64,000 nt of DNA from Albifimbria verrucaria (GCA_020081605.1 JAHREC010000045.1:62001-126000); one strand, 5' to 3'; positions 35,002 to 47,785 are shown, counted from the first letter of the stretch. Notes: a model not told the origin generated them from the sequence alone. Made by a program: numbers and translations.

Positions 35002-35917
35002 GTGGTTGCCAGAGGGTAAATCATAATGTGGAAGTTACGTGACATGTTGCCTTTCGGTGGAAGTGGTCATATTTGTATTCCTGACTATCATTTGATGATG
35101 AGTCTAGTGTTGGAATTTTTACGCTGAGCATAAATGCATTACATGGCATCTCTCCCTCGTAACGTTGCCACAAGGGGGAAAAGCTTGATGATGAACAGGC
35201 ACATACTAAAACAATGCAACTCAAAGTAAGTACTGCTACAACGATCCGAGGGCGCGTTGAGGTACTGTGTTCTTTGTATTTGTAATAGCTGGTTGGTGAG
35301 TCGACTTATCAAAGTCTACCGCCTACCGTTACATTTGCACGATGCAGGCGATAGGGGAGGGAGGGCCAGGGTTCCGTGGGCATCACAGAAGCATCACCCA
35401 GCACCTTAATGTTCTCAATGTGTTGGTGAAAGGTTTTGATGGTCCATAAAAGGGAGGTAGAAACATACACGCGAAGCGTTTGTAGTACATGTGTCCAGTT
35501 GTTGCATGCATGAGGGGCATTTAGGAAATCAGGGGTTGGGGTCTAATGCGGTTGGGAGGTCCTTGGGAAGACTGCGCCCGTACTTTTAATCAACCGGCAT
35601 ATTCCCCTGTCCGCAACTCAGATGTTGGTCGTAATGTGCAACATGTATAAGCATAATGGTTTGATCTCATGTGTTCGGACAGCTGTGCGAGTTACTTCCC
35701 GAGCAAGCACCTTTTATGGAGAACATTATTGTTTATGCATATTCGTATCTTACAAATATGCATGGCAAACTCCACCAACATCTTGAGAGTCTCCCCAGTA
35801 CTAGTCCGAGGACACCAAGGTCACGAAGCTCTTCGTCGTCTTCACTTAGCTTCTTCCTTTCCTCCTATCACGAGTATACCTGGCCTAAGTCAGACTCTTT
35901 GTATTCCAGTACTCATC
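35002..35917. other. Intergenic region before the A-T-R gene
   Basis: About 900 bases without a recognisable gene. Overlapping open frames around 35670-35930 lack homology and codon-like conservation; they look like upstream or untranslated sequence of the following gene. The promoter of the reductase should be here. Confidence 0.45.
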
Positions 35918-38900
35918 ATGACGCATGAAAATCGCTCGAATTTTCGGTCATTTGAAAGGCTACTTCCGCAGAAAATAGATCTAATAGCTTCGGAGACACC
36001 CCAAAAATACACACGTTGTGGCCAGTCAATCCCTTCTCGTATGAAGCGGGTTTCCGAACTATTACTTATGCAGATTTGGCCAACGCCGTAAACGGTCTGT
36101 CGTGGTGGATCGATAAGCAGCTTGGGCCATCCACGGTGGGTGAGGTCCTGGCTTACATGGGGCCTACCGACGTTCGCTATATTGCTCTACTGTTAGCTGC
36201 TACGAAGACAGGCTATGTGGTATGTCAACTTTGTACAATCAATCACAGCAACTAACTTTGCTTCCATAGCTCTTTGTGACTTCCCCAAGGAATAGTGCGG
36301 CGGCACATCGTTCTCTTTTGAGAGTTTGCAATGCCAGACTCTGCTAACCACGGAACCGAAACCGCCGCCAGTAGAACTCATTCTCAAGGCTGTCGGCCCA
36401 AGGTCACTTGCCATTCCGAACCTTGCCGAACTGCTTGACCGGGTCCATCCGATCTACTCTTACAATAAAACCTTTGAAGAAGGACGTGACGATGGGCTAT
36501 TGGTGGTGTAAGTCCTCAACTCTCAATAACCAAGGAATGGTCTAATGTTGAGTCAGCCATACATCTGGGTCAACAGGCATGCCCAAGCCCTTGATGTGGA
36601 CCCTGGAGGCCGCCGCACGGCACCAAGATCTCACGGACCAGAACGCTCCCGTTGGATTCCAATCCGTCGAAGCACTTTGCCGAGGCAAGCAAGTGATGGT
36701 CACGCTGCCCCTTTTCATGTAAGCCATCTCCATAGGTTCTCATTAAGAAATATACTGAAAAGGCTATAGGGTGGCGGGATTATACAGTACCTTATGACCG
36801 CGTTGGCTCTGGATACAATTGTCGTCTCACCTGCAGCCAGAGGCATAGCTACCGGCCAAGGCGTCGTAGAAGCTCTGAAACAAACACCAGCCGAGATTGC
36901 TCTCCTCGTACCTTCGATAGTGGCGGAGTTAGCACAGGATCCTGAGCTTCTCAGAACTTGTGCGCAACATCTCAAACTTATCCTTTATATGGGAGGCGAT
37001 CTCCCCAGGCCATCGGTGATAAAGTTGCATCCGTAATACCTCTACGGTGCGTATGGGGTGCTTCCGAGGTGGGCGTTCCACAGCAACTCATAAATCCCGA
37101 GCTAGGGCCAATGGATTGGAAGTATATCCAATTTCATCCCTCTCTGGGAGCTGAATTCCAAGACGTGGGAGACGGTCTCCACGAGCTGGTCATCCCGCGG
37201 CGAGATGAGCTATCTAAATTCCAGACCACCTTCAGCATCCGCAACTTAGCCGACCTGAAGGAATATCGTTCCCGTGACTACTTTTGGAAACATCCAACCG
37301 TCTTTGATGCGTGGAGTTGGGTTGCTCGAGCTGATGATATCATCGTACTACTTAATGGAGAGAAGATCAATCCTATTTCCATGGAGGGCCAGATCCTGGC
37401 TAAGAACCATGAACTGTCTGGCGCCATTGTCTTCGGCTCTCAGAGACTGCAGGCAGGTTTGCTCATAGAGCCCAATGATGCAGCAAATATAAGCTCTACT
37501 GCTGAGAAGGCCGCTCTGATAGAGCGCATCTGGCCTAGCGTTGAGGAGGCCAACCGTCTCAACCCTGCGCATGGCCGCATAGAAAAGGCTTTCATTATTG
37601 TAACAACGCCGGGTCGTCCAATGATACGTGCTGGAAAGGGAACTGTACAGAAACAAGCCACTTTTGCCGCATACGCCGCCGAGATCGATCACGCGTATGC
37701 AGATGCGGAGATTGCTAGCAGCAATGACGGCGGGGGCGGCGGAGGCGAAACAGCTGAGAATCTTAGTGTTGATGCGACTGTCACTTTAGTCCGCAACACT
37801 GTTCAATCGGTGATGGAATGGCCTGCACTAGTCAATTCTGACAATTTCTTTGATCTCGGTCTTGATTCCCTGCAGGCATTACGGATTATACGAGCCTTGC
37901 GCCGTGGTTTACGTCGGCCAACTTTGGCTATCTCTTTGATATATAAGAACCCGACGATATCTCTACTGGCTGCTGCAATTCTTGGCCAGAATGACCTTCC
38001 CGGTGACGACATAGACATGATGAGCTCACTATTATCTACATACACTGCCTTGGTTCAACAAATCCCTAAACCATCATCTTTTATAGCACGCCCGGATGGT
38101 CCATTCGACGTGCTCTTAACCGGGTCTACAGGATATATAGGAACCTATCTACTTCATTCCCTCCTAACTCGCCTGGATATTCGTCATGTTTTCTGCCTTA
38201 ATCGACGGGATGCAGACAGCGCTCGCGCGGTACAACTTGAACGCTTTGCGTCTGCTGGTCTTTTGGGAAGTGAGCTTGAAGACCGTGTAACGTTTATTAA
38301 GGCCGAATTATCGCATCCGCGCTTTGGCCTATCAGACGATACTTACAAGATACTACAGAGCCGCGCTGAGCTCGTCGTTCATAATGCGTGGCCAGTGAAT
38401 TTCAGTCTGGAGCTTACTAGCTTCCGGCCTCACTTGGCTGGGGTTGTAAGTCTCTGCGCACTTTCGGCTACCTCGGGGCGGACTATCCCAATTATTTTCA
38501 TGTCATCAGTTACTGCAATGGGCTGTCAACCAGCTCCCGAGGTTATCCTCAAGCCGCTTTCTACGCCACATCCAAACGGATACGCACGAAGTAAGTTCCT
38601 TGCGGAGTTGCTCCTCAATGACGCCTCAAGGTACTTGGGAATCCCTACTACCATAGCTCGTGTTGGACAGGTAGCGGGTCCCATTCAGCAAAAGGCTTAT
38701 GGAACCCTAGAGAATGGCTTCCAAGTCTCATACGTAGCTCGATGTTCTTGGGGTGCTTACCGGATAGCCTTGGGGCCCAGTTTAGCGAAGTTGACTGGAT
38801 TCCGTCAGATGTGCTGGCTGAAGTCATTATGGATATTGCAGTCAACAGCCAAGCCAACTCTCATAGTAGTTCCGCAGCCCAGGTTTATAACCTACGAAAT

Positions 38901-39247
38901 CCTAACACTATCAGTTGGAAGGAGCTGTTGCCTACAGTCCAAGCTGCTACTCAAGAGAGGTGCGGTCGGGCGGTTGAGATTGTTATACCCTCCGCTTGGA
39001 TTGAGAGATTGCGGCGAAGCATGACAACTATCCCAATGAACGGTGATATCTACGGATTGGCGAAGGCTGCTGAAGACAACCCTGGCATTAAACTTTTGAA
39101 TTTTATCAGGATAACTTGTGGGCTGCAGCAACATATCCTTCTCCCATGGACATAGATCGTGCGCTGAAGGTAAGTCCTACTCTACAGGCTCTACCCGCTG
39201 TGAGCACCGCGTGGATGCGCAAATGGATGGATGAATGGAATGCATAG
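35918..39247 (+). CDS. NRPS-like carboxylate reductase (A-T-R)
   Basis: A stand-alone adenylation-carrier-reductase enzyme that activates a carboxylic acid with ATP, tethers it as a thioester and releases it by NAD(P)H reduction, usually as an aldehyde. The A domain has HTSGSTGMPKP (about 36560) and GEKINP near 37360. The carrier motif LGLDSLQALR has its serine at 37867-37869. The reductase has TGSTGYIGTYLL (about 38120) and the YARSK catalytic Tyr-Lys pair at 38581-38595. Introns fit at 36220-36269, about 36510-36556 and about 36719-36769. The start at 35918 gives ERLLPQKIDL, a plausible N-terminus. Frame breaks at 36003, 36316, 37003, 38690 and 39101 are all four- or five-base runs. It may provide an aldehyde or amino-aldehyde precursor, or act on a shunt acid; the substrate cannot be read. 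Confidence 0.87.
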
Positions 39248-40463
39248 GATTGTCAGATATCGGTTAAAAAAGCGAAACGTGCGTAAGTCTTCTACTATAA
39301 CTTACAAGGGAAAGCAAGTAAAGGTTATGTAGTAAAATCTTAGTCTTTGGTACACTTTTAATTTTCTTCTATAATAAATCTAAGCAGTATTTCATAAAGA
39401 ATGTTATTGTCCAGCACATTTTACATCATATAACCTCGCCGGTCTCCTTGCCATCCAGGTTCTCCCTCACAAATCAATAGTGCTGCATTCCCTTTTCATC
39501 TTACGACTACGTGAGCTTGTTCAAAGCTCTCTTACCCTCCACGTCGATTTCAAGGTTCATGATGACGGGATAAGATACCCCATGTTTTCGCCATCACAAG
39601 TTCCGTTGGTAATACGAGAAAGGAATCACATTGCTCTTAGATCGAATGCAGAAATTGAAGGAATGACGGAGACATCTGGTAAGTTTCGGTAAACTCCAGG
39701 GGCGAACCTGAATGAGTAGCCACGTCAATTCTCCTCCGTATGACACCTTGTGAATTTTACAATAATGCGTTACAACCAACACATTGGCAGACACCCTGGC
39801 CCTTTTGCAGTGCTCAGTCGATGCTATCAAGCGTAAGCACAAAAGTGGAGCTGATAAAGTGGCCAGAGATTAGCTCCATCAAGTAGGGTTTCGCTAGAGA
39901 CTAACATTTGAAGCAGTACTGTTATATGCACGTGTTTCCGTTATTGGGAAGAATGAAACAACGGCTCAGTTTACATGCTTTGAATGGCTGCCTGGGAGTC
40001 AGAAGCGGGAAGTGGTATCATTCTCGCTCTCGAATCATGTAGGTAGAGCGATGTGTTAACCAACATATGACCCACGCCACGTTTCCTTCGCCAAATACCC
40101 TGCTCATGGATGCACTGCAACCTCATGGTTCGACCGGAATCCAGCCAGGTTGTGGCAGCCGGTGAAAGAGCATTTCCGACATGTCCGGAGCATCAGCCAA
40201 CACACCGCTATGATAGTAGGTATGTGCGTTGATTCTCGGAGGCAGGTGTTTGATGTTGTTGGTCCTGAATGCGACGTTTCATGCATCAATTATTGCATAA
40301 TGAATCTAGTCTGGAATTCAGAGTCTTCGATTATGCCGCAATTCTCAGGGCAGCAGAGTTCGTCTGGACAGAAATTCGGTGCACGAAGCTATCTAAGATC
40401 CTTATCATAATTCATTAGCGTATAAATCCTCCGAGACGGTTGTTGATATAACGGCAAGTCAAT
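39248..40463. other. Intergenic region between A-T-R and GMC genes
   Basis: About 1.2 kb without a convincing gene on either strand. Short open frames here show no family motif. The first 200 bases are AT-rich and likely hold the 3-prime end of the preceding transcript. The promoter of the GMC gene is expected near the right end. Confidence 0.45.
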
Positions 40464-42340
40464 ATGTCCACAGACCTGCAGTGCTACGACTTCTTGATCG
40501 TTGGGGTGGGACAGCAGGGCTCGTAGTTGCATCGCGGTTATCAGAGAATCCCAAGCACTCAGTCCTCGTTCTCGAAGCTGGACTGGATCTTAGCAACGAC
40601 CCACGTGTCACAACGCCGGCCTTTACACGCAGCTTCTGAGCTCCGAGGCGGACTGGGCGTTCCAAACTGTGCCCCAGGTAGGTGCGGCGCACCAAGCCTC
40701 AACCTCAGTCTGACTAACCTCATCATAGGAGAACCTCAACAACAGAGTCGTAGCCATCAACCAAGGCAAAGCCTTAGGTGGCTCCAGCTCTATTAATGCC
40801 CAAGTTGTCGTGCCCCATCTAAGAGTCTGATTGATACGTGGGAGTCTTTGGGTAATCCCAGTTGGAATTGGGAAACCCTGAAGAATTATTTTGATAAGGC
40901 GTTTAGCCCAGCCGTTGTTGATGAGGTTCTCAAGGAACAGCTTGGTATCGAGGGTGGCCACCCAACCCAGAGCACACTGGTGGTCCAATAAGGACATCCT
41001 TTCAGGGTGACCTGACGCATCCCATTCGTCAAGCCTGGGCAGAAACTTTCAGAGCGAGGCAGCAGTACATGTTTGATAACCCATACTTTAATGCGACCCT
41101 TGGCTCCTTCAGCTGCCTGGTATCAGTCGACTCTACCAAGGGTGAGAGGAGCTATGCGACCTCTGCTTATTACAACCCTATCAAATCAAGGCAAAATCTC
41201 CATATTCTTACTGGTGCTACAGTTAAGAGGATCCTTTTTACAGAAAGCAATGGTAAACATAGGGCTATCGGCGTCGAATATTTATTGGACGGAAAAGATG
41301 TCGTTGCTACTGTTAGGCTAGAGGTTATTCTAGCCGCGGGTGCAATACAGTCGCCAAAGGTTCTTGAGCTATCTGGCATTGGTGATGCCCATCTTCTAAA
41401 GAAGCATGGCATCACTGTGCTCAAGGACCTATCTGCAGTTGGTGAGAACCTACAAGATCATTTAGTAGGTGGGATCTCATATGAGGTGCAGGATCATGTG
41501 AGCTCCCTAGATGCGCTTATGCGAGGAGAGCCTGCGGCACTTCAAGAAGCGATGCAGTTGTATCAGACTAACCGAACTGGTCCACTTACTTCTATTGGAC
41601 TTGGAACTTACGCCTACCTGCCTGTTATCAAACATCTGAGCCCAGAAGGGCGCGAGACTCTGAAGCAGATGCTCAAGAAGAACCGACCTGCAGTCACATC
41701 AGATGTTGCAAATGCACGCGACCGTGCCTTCTATAAGGTGACCGAGGACTCCTTCTTGATTCTACGAAGCCTTCTGCAGCTTTTTTAGCGTCACTGCCCA
41801 AATAGTCGTCCCGGTGGAAAAAGGTTCAGGATCACCTGAAGGTCCTGTAGCGGGAAAATGGTTGACGATCGCGGCAATGCTAGCAGCACCTCAATCCCGC
41901 GGTAGCGTTCACATCTCGTCAAGTGATATCAATCAGCCTCCCACTATCAATCCGAAGTACTTCTCAAATGAAGTCGATCAAGAGGTATTCGGGCAACACT
42001 TACTATATATCGAAGATATTGCAGCTGCACCAGAGCTTAAGGGCCTTCTCAAGCAACCCTTAGTCCGCAGGGACCCCAACTCACACCTAACGGATCTAAA
42101 TACAGCAAAAGAATTTGCACGGAGGAGCTCTGTTTCCAACTGGCATCTTGCAGGCACGTGTGCAATGCTACCAGAGGACAAGGGCGGTGTTGTGGGGTGG
42201 ATCTGAAAGTTCATGGAACCACGAATCTCCGGATTGTAGACTCAAGCGCAATCCCCATCATCAGCACGGCTAATTTGCAGGCCACAGTCTATGCCTTTGC
42301 AGAGCGAGCAGCTAATTTGATTAAGATTTCGCACCAGTAG
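40464..42340 (+). CDS. GMC-family FAD oxidoreductase
   Basis: A glucose-methanol-choline type flavoprotein that oxidises alcohols to aldehydes, with transfer of electrons to oxygen or another acceptor. The N-terminus carries the ADP-binding fold (YDFLIVG followed by a glycine-rich stretch, 40485-40520) and VLVLEAG. Next is QGKALGGSSSIN (the GMC signature near 40765), then LAAGAIQSPKVLELSGIG (second signature, 41335-41390) and DLSAVGENLQDH. The C-terminal domain has the catalytic His in SNWHLAGTCAM (about 42140) and NLQATVYAFAERAA. One intron is at 40678-40728. Frame breaks at 40503, about 40636, 40813, about 40980, about 41765 and 42194 fall mainly on G or C runs; the one near 41765 is less clear. 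Length bridged is about 600 residues, normal for the family. It is probably a tailoring enzyme of the cluster. Confidence 0.85.
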
Positions 42341-43429
42341 TTAGTTCTGGGAAGAATAACCCTCAATGGTTTATTGATCACTGTAGTGGATGGTACAATA
42401 TTATTATCTTCTTTCTCGTGCTTCTCATATTGTTATTAAAAAGGCATTCCAGAGCTGAACTGTATCAATCATCTGGTGAGTCACGCAGTTTTCGCTTATT
42501 AGAATGGAATAAAACCGTGCCAAACTTCATATATAGCAGGCGGAGCGTGAGAGTAGTTTAGAGATGATCCTCCGAGTCTGAGTATGTCAGTTATTGAGTG
42601 TCAATGGAGGCAAGAATTTCTTGCAAAACGCTAGCCTATCATGCACATACAACTGACACTTCGTCAAGGACACTTATTCAAGGAATGTATCCAACTAGGA
42701 AAATACGGTAGCCGCTAACTTCTTCATTGTAAAAAGATCCAGCGACGGGCAGTAAAAACATTCTATAATGAGTAATTCACCACCCTCCCGGTATGTAACC
42801 GACCTCGAAAGGACTTCGTTACGCTTGGTTGATGGCTCTAGGAGGATGCTAACAGTAGTCTAGAGCAAAAATCACGCATACTGAATGGTCTGCTCTGACG
42901 CCGTCTTTTGTACAACACGTCACTGCCGGCCCAGGGGTTAGCATCCGCTAAACATATGACCGAATCCCCTTTGCCACAACTTGAGAATGAGTAGTGGCCC
43001 AGATCATCCTTCAATGAGGATACTGAACAAGTATGAACCTCTTGTTGGTTATTTACTATGGATAGTAGGACGCCGAGGTTACATCCGTCTGACATATTAT
43101 GACATTGCCAGCCAACAGCATACCGCACTTGGCGAAGCTCTGACAATGGGCAAAGGGGCTCCGCTTCCAACTTTCCCCGTACAGAACCAACTCGCCCTGC
43201 ATCTCTCGCTGGTATCGATGGTTAGCTGTGAATCCATTATAACTTTATTAGAACTGTTGGCAAGCCCTGGGTTTGTGACTGTCAAACGAAGATATATCGT
43301 TTTCTGCATCGCACTTCCTCCTGCGTACCTTAGTACCCCGGAATTTGTTCTAAAAAGAATAATATTAAGCTGCTACTTCACCCTTCTTGTCCGTGAGATC
43401 TCCACTATTCACAGTGAATTTCTTTCGAG
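42341..43429. other. Intergenic region between GMC and P450 genes
   Basis: About 1.1 kb with no supported gene. A 183-codon open frame at 42981-43532 overlaps the P450 N-terminus in another frame, has no recognised domain and is taken as chance. The promoter of the P450 is expected here. Confidence 0.45.
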
Positions 43430-45199
43430 ATGGCCCTCTTCAGTAATCTTCTTGTCATTGCACGATATATCGGCTATGCTGTCCTTCCTTACGTACGTTA
43501 CCTCCTCCGGCAGCTTTTACATTGTCATCTAACGTCACCAGTGCTTCTATGTCATAATCTACAATCTCTCATTCCATCCCCTCAAAAACTATCCCGGGCC
43601 GCTTCTTGCGAGGATATCCGACTGCTATCCTGGATTTTTCGCTCTGAATCGTACTCTCCCTCAGCGACTCACCGGAACCACCAGAAATATGGTCAGTGTC
43701 ACGCAATATTGCTTTTTGAAAGACCACGATCTAATCTTGTGTAGGAAATGTCATGCGATTTGGACCTAATCGGCTTATTTTCAACACCGCTACAGCTCTT
43801 CATGGTCGGTTTGAGTCCATACGCATCCAAGCCGAATTACTTGCTAACAGGACAAAGACATCTATCGACACCCTAATGTTACGAAATCTGACGTTTATCT
43901 GTTCTCCGTTGCTGGAACGTTACCATTCATCTTCAATACTCTCGACAGGGATGATCATCTCCGCAAGCGCAAGATAATCAGCCCAGCCCTCTCCGAGCGG
44001 TCGATGCGTGCTTTTCAGCCCATCATGATCCAACAGATCAATGTTTTCCTGGACCTGATTTCAACAAAATCAGTGTCCAGCCCTATTGATATATCCCTCT
44101 CTGTCGAAGACTTGCCATGGATATCGCTGTCCACCTCGGTTTTGGAGCCACCTTGAATCTCCAAACTACGACAGACCACGATTTTATCTTTACCGGCACA
44201 TCCATCGCAAATTTTCGTATAAATTCCTACATGAACTTTCCCTCCCTATCCAAACTTCAGCTTGACCTTATCCTCAAGAACACCCCAATGAGGCGCAGGT
44301 GGCGGGGCATCGTGGCAGACATGATCCAGGAGCGACTCAAATACGAGCCGGACGCGAAGCATGACTTCTACTCCTTTGTCAACAGCGGCTTGAATGACGG
44401 CAAGGACATACAGAGCTCGGAGTTGTTTGCAGAGTCGTTATTCATCCTATCAGCAGGTTAGTACTAGCCATAACAGACTAGTTGATATCGCGACATACTT
44501 ACGGATGGAAGCTGGCGACACAATATCTGCGACACTGGCAGGTGTTTTCTTTTACCTGTCGAGAAACACCGAATGCTATGAGAAAGTTGTCAAGGAGGTT
44601 CGCAGGAACTTTAACAGTGACGCCGACATCAGCAGCGGAATAGCCCTGAAAAATTGCCGATACCTCCATGCGTGTATTAACGAGACACTCCGGATGTCTC
44701 CTCCAATTGGAGGGACTTTGTGGCGTGAAGTCGTTCCCGAGAAGGGCAAGCAACTATTGATTGTCGACGGCCACGTTATTCCGCCAGACACTCTAGTAGG
44801 AGTTAACATCTACTCTCTCCACCATAATGAGAAATACTTTCCTGATCCCTTTAGATTTAATCCTGATCGCTGGTTAGCATCCCCGTTGACTGGCGATGAG
44901 CAGGATGATGAGGCTATTACGTCAGAAATGCACCAGGCTTTCACTCCCTTTTCCGTGGGCATTCGTTCATGCGCAGGAAAGCAATGGCTTACCTGGAGGC
45001 GAGTTTGGTCATCGCCAAAGTTTTGTGGCATTTTGACTTTGAACAGGCACCCGGAGCACAAGGAGAAATCGGCGCTATTTACAGGAACACGGCATTTGGC
45101 ACGAGGGTCGAGTTCAAAACATTGGATGCAATCACGTCACGCCATGATGGGCCGTATCTCAAGTTCGTGCCCAGAATTGAAAATAACAAGGAGCAGTAG
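43430..45199 (+). CDS. Cytochrome P450 monooxygenase
   Basis: A microsomal P450 that hydroxylates or otherwise oxidises a substrate using a haem-bound oxygen. It opens with a hydrophobic anchor (MALFSNLLVIARYIGYAVLP) and, after an intron at 43493-43541, a proline-rich hinge FHPLKNYPGPLLA. The I-helix AAGDTISA is formed across the intron 44457-44511. ETLRMSP supplies the ExxR motif near 44690, RFNPDRWL follows near 44860, and the haem ligand Cys lies in FSVGIRSCAG near 44960-44975. Further introns fit at 43692-43744 and about 43805-43850. Frame breaks occur near 43691, about 44110 and about 44980; the 43805-43850 splice is one base out of phase. It sits beside the GMC oxidoreductase and is likely a tailoring or precursor-modifying enzyme. 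Confidence 0.85.
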
Positions 45200-46229
45200 C
45201 TGAAAAATAGGTAGTTCGCTCGATTAATCCTATTCCGCTGATTGACCAGCCGCACAGCATAGCATGTGGAAATTTTCTCCAGTCAATTTGTAGCACGTCT
45301 CACATCTGCTTTAACTGTAGTACGCACGCTCTCTTTGTTGTGATATGTATGTAATCACTGCTTCTAGACCTGAGCCATCCAATAAGTCTTGTCTTCAATC
45401 CATCAGCATATGACACGGATGACTCATTGGGAGAACTCCCTACATATGGATCCTCTCGTATACCACTTGCTGGTTATGGAGAAATCGTGGGCAAACTGGT
45501 ACGACTGGCGGAGCGGGCCACCTTGTAGATTAGGCGGCTGGCGACAGCAACTTGAATACCATCCATAGCACAGATTGGACGCACCAGCTGCAGAAGAGCA
45601 ATAAAGAGTCCATGGATTAACCCCATACTGATTGGTCGTTTGGCTGGCTATCAACCCATCCTTGTTCCGCGACGCAATACAACCGGGCTAAGGGTCGAAC
45701 GGTAGTTGTCGACATCATATCGTAGTAGTTGTTAGCGATTTCTGCATGTATGATGTTGTCGAGAACTTAAGTAGCTTCGGGTCCTTGGAAATTGTTTGGG
45801 TCATGTCTGAACAAGTTAGTTTTGGGGTTGTCCACAAACCTGGAGTCAAAATGGCATACATATCTTCCAATTTAAACTGGCGTATCAACAAAATTCTATG
45901 AGAAGCAGGGGACCACCCTGGAGGCTGATGGAGATCCATCACCGAAAGTGATGGTTGCACTTATCGTGACTATTCCAAAGCTGGGCCTTTTACAAAACCA
46001 CATATCATTTTACAGAGATTAACACCAACTTATCTGACCCGACATCTCTACAAGAGAAGGTCTTATCTTTCAATGTGACAATCAAATTTTCCAGTTTTGT
46101 ACCGAGGGCTTGATCGAACGGATCAACCACCCCAAATTCAGCCTTCCTCGTCCAATTTTCCATTGCTTCAAATACATGCTCCCTACGCTGTACCACTCAA
46201 ACAAGCACAAAATATAGCATTCAGTACCA
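45200..46229. other. Intergenic region with unassigned minus-strand open frames
   Basis: About 1 kb. Minus-strand open frames at 45715-45960 and 46005-46196 encode 81 and 63 residues with no domain that I recognise. They could be pieces of a broken gene given the frameshift rate of this assembly. I do not assign a product. Confidence 0.35.
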
Positions 46230-46399
46230 TGGATACATTAGCTGTGATTGGAGTCTCTTTCACACTACCGCAAGGCATAACCGATGATGATGGATTCTTG
46301 GAGGTTTTGGAATCTGGAGTAAATCTTTCGACGAAATGGCCTGCTAACCGCGCTGTCGTGGACTCGTTTCAAGAAAGTGCAGAGGGATCCATAAACAAG
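46230..46399 (+). pseudogene. Polyketide synthase ketosynthase N-terminal fragment
   Basis: From the ATG at 46230 about 56 residues read as the very start of a fungal ketosynthase domain: a LAVIGVSF strand, LPQG, then GFLEVLESG and KWPANR. These correspond to the conserved opening of highly reducing polyketide synthases, where the last motif precedes the NVDAFY-like segment (here VVDSF). The frame then meets a possible donor (AAGGTAATAG) at 46399. No further ketosynthase blocks (active-site DxACSS, the later HGTGT) could be found in the following 700 bases. It therefore looks like a truncated remnant of a PKS gene, or the first exon of a gene broken by the assembly. Small size leaves some chance of coincidence. 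Confidence 0.55.
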
Positions 46400-47075
46400 G
46401 TAATAGAGCCCCTAATTCTCTATTGTAAAGATAATAACCACCTATAGTTCACTAGCATAACAAAGGCAAAGCAGCCTCGTCTAACCAGCAGGCAAATAGT
46501 AACCCTGATTTCGTTATACATTTCCCAGATATACCTCTTAGCCTTATTAGGCCGGGCCGCGATACCCTGCTTGGAACCGCCACACCTAGAGTGAAGAGCC
46601 ACACTACAGGAAGAACATGACTGCAGCTCCTACGACCCCAAGAAGAAGCATTCGGCTGGGGTTCACCTGCAATCCAAAGCCCGGCTTGTCCCCGTTACCG
46701 CCGTTATCAACGTCGGCGGTGTTTTCGTTGTTAGGATGCTGCGTTTTGAGACACGTAAGTTGGCTGGAAACCTCTGTGATAGCACTAGAGTTTCTGGGGA
46801 AAAAGACTGTAAGAATAGGGTTGAGTGCATGGTTGCTCTTGGTAATAGATGTGTCGATATGTTCACCCTGTGATCTGTTAGCCTCACATCATTTCGATGG
46901 GAAACTTCCAAACAAACCTCAGGCTTGAAAGTCTCGACCAGAGCGAGATTTTGGGACGCGGGCCTAACTGGCCAGCAGTTTGAGGTCGAATTGGCCTTGC
47001 CCCTGATGGGTGTTGGAGCTTCCGGACCACTGAGAGCTGCCAGATATTTAGCAAAAGGACTTAAGAATCACCAGA
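46400..47075. other. Region downstream of the ketosynthase fragment
   Basis: About 680 bases with no supported gene. An open frame at 46617-46928 and a minus-strand one at 46663-46911 overlap each other and carry no recognised motif. A degraded continuation of the PKS could lie here but I cannot align any conserved block with confidence. Confidence 0.35.
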
Positions 47076-47702
47076 TCATTCCTCCTCTCGATTGAACCTA
47101 CCTCTGGCGGTGACATGCGTCCATTTATCATCAACTCCAAACTCACGGCAAGCTGGTCCTATTGTAGTACGAAAGTTCTCCTCCAACTTAGCACAGGCAT
47201 CTTCGATGGAGAGACCTCTGAAATTAAAATCTTTTGCACGCTGCTCCATCGAGATGACGCATTCCTGCGACATTGCATCCGTACATGTGCCCGTTGCGAT
47301 CTCCGGTGGAGCCTCAAATCTGAGTTTGGGACTGACGTTTGTGAAAAATAATGCACACGCGCCTACGCCCTCGAGGCTGAAGTTGGGAGGAGTGCCTAGG
47401 TAGAAGTGTGTAGCAAAGTGACCATTACCTTCCTTGTCGACGTAATTCTCAGTACCTTCGGTCCAAGTTAGACCCGACAAGCTATTTTCGGCTGATATCT
47501 TTGCGGCTCCCACAAATTGTAGTGTATTGTCTGCAACTCGACATTCAGCTAGCTTTGTGTCCTCCTTCATAGGGCAGTTGAGCGCTTTGCAATCCAGGAT
47601 TTCACCACTCTGGATCTCTTGAGCCAAAGACCTAGTTCCAAGAACCAAAATCCCATATAAAAGGGAGGCCGTTTGATCTGCGCGTGAAGGAAGGAAAAGC
47701 AT
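47076..47702 (-). CDS. Small secreted protein of unknown function
   Basis: An uninterrupted 208-residue open frame. The N-terminus (through about residue 28) has a hydrophobic core, LLYGILVLG, followed by a small-residue cleavage region near LAQ, consistent with a signal peptide. The mature part is acidic and contains several cysteines (for example LDCKALNCP near residues 37-43, C54, GVGACALFF, TGTCTDAMSQEC and IGPACREF), which could form disulphides in the apoplast. I recognise no enzyme motif. Cysteine content and size fit a secreted fungal effector-like or cell-surface protein; this is inference. It is one of the few genes in the window without a frame break. Confidence 0.65.
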   Translation of the reverse strand: MLFLPSRADQTASLLYGILVLGTRSLAQEIQSGEILDCKALNCPMKEDTKLAECRVADNTLQFVGAAKISAENSLSGLTWTEGTENYVDKEGNGHFATHFYLGTPPNFSLEGVGACALFFTNVSPKLRFEAPPEIATGTCTDAMSQECVISMEQRAKDFNFRGLSIEDACAKLEENFRTTIGPACREFGVDDKWTHVTARGRFNREEE

Positions 47703-47785
47703 CGCGTTATGAAAGTTGCTAGAGCTAAGGAAAAGAAAGGGTTCGATGAGGAGGTTGATTAAACAAAGGATTTTAAAGAAGTGAA

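Noticed and set aside
42981..43532. 183-residue plus-strand open frame before the P450
   Set aside because: Overlaps the P450 start in another frame and shows no recognisable motif.
45715..46196. Minus-strand open frames as part of a second P450 or oxidoreductase
   Set aside because: I could not find a haem, I-helix or cofactor motif in any frame, so no product is assigned.
46617..46928. Continuation of the PKS gene downstream of the ketosynthase stub
   Set aside because: No active-site or later ketosynthase block aligns in any frame.
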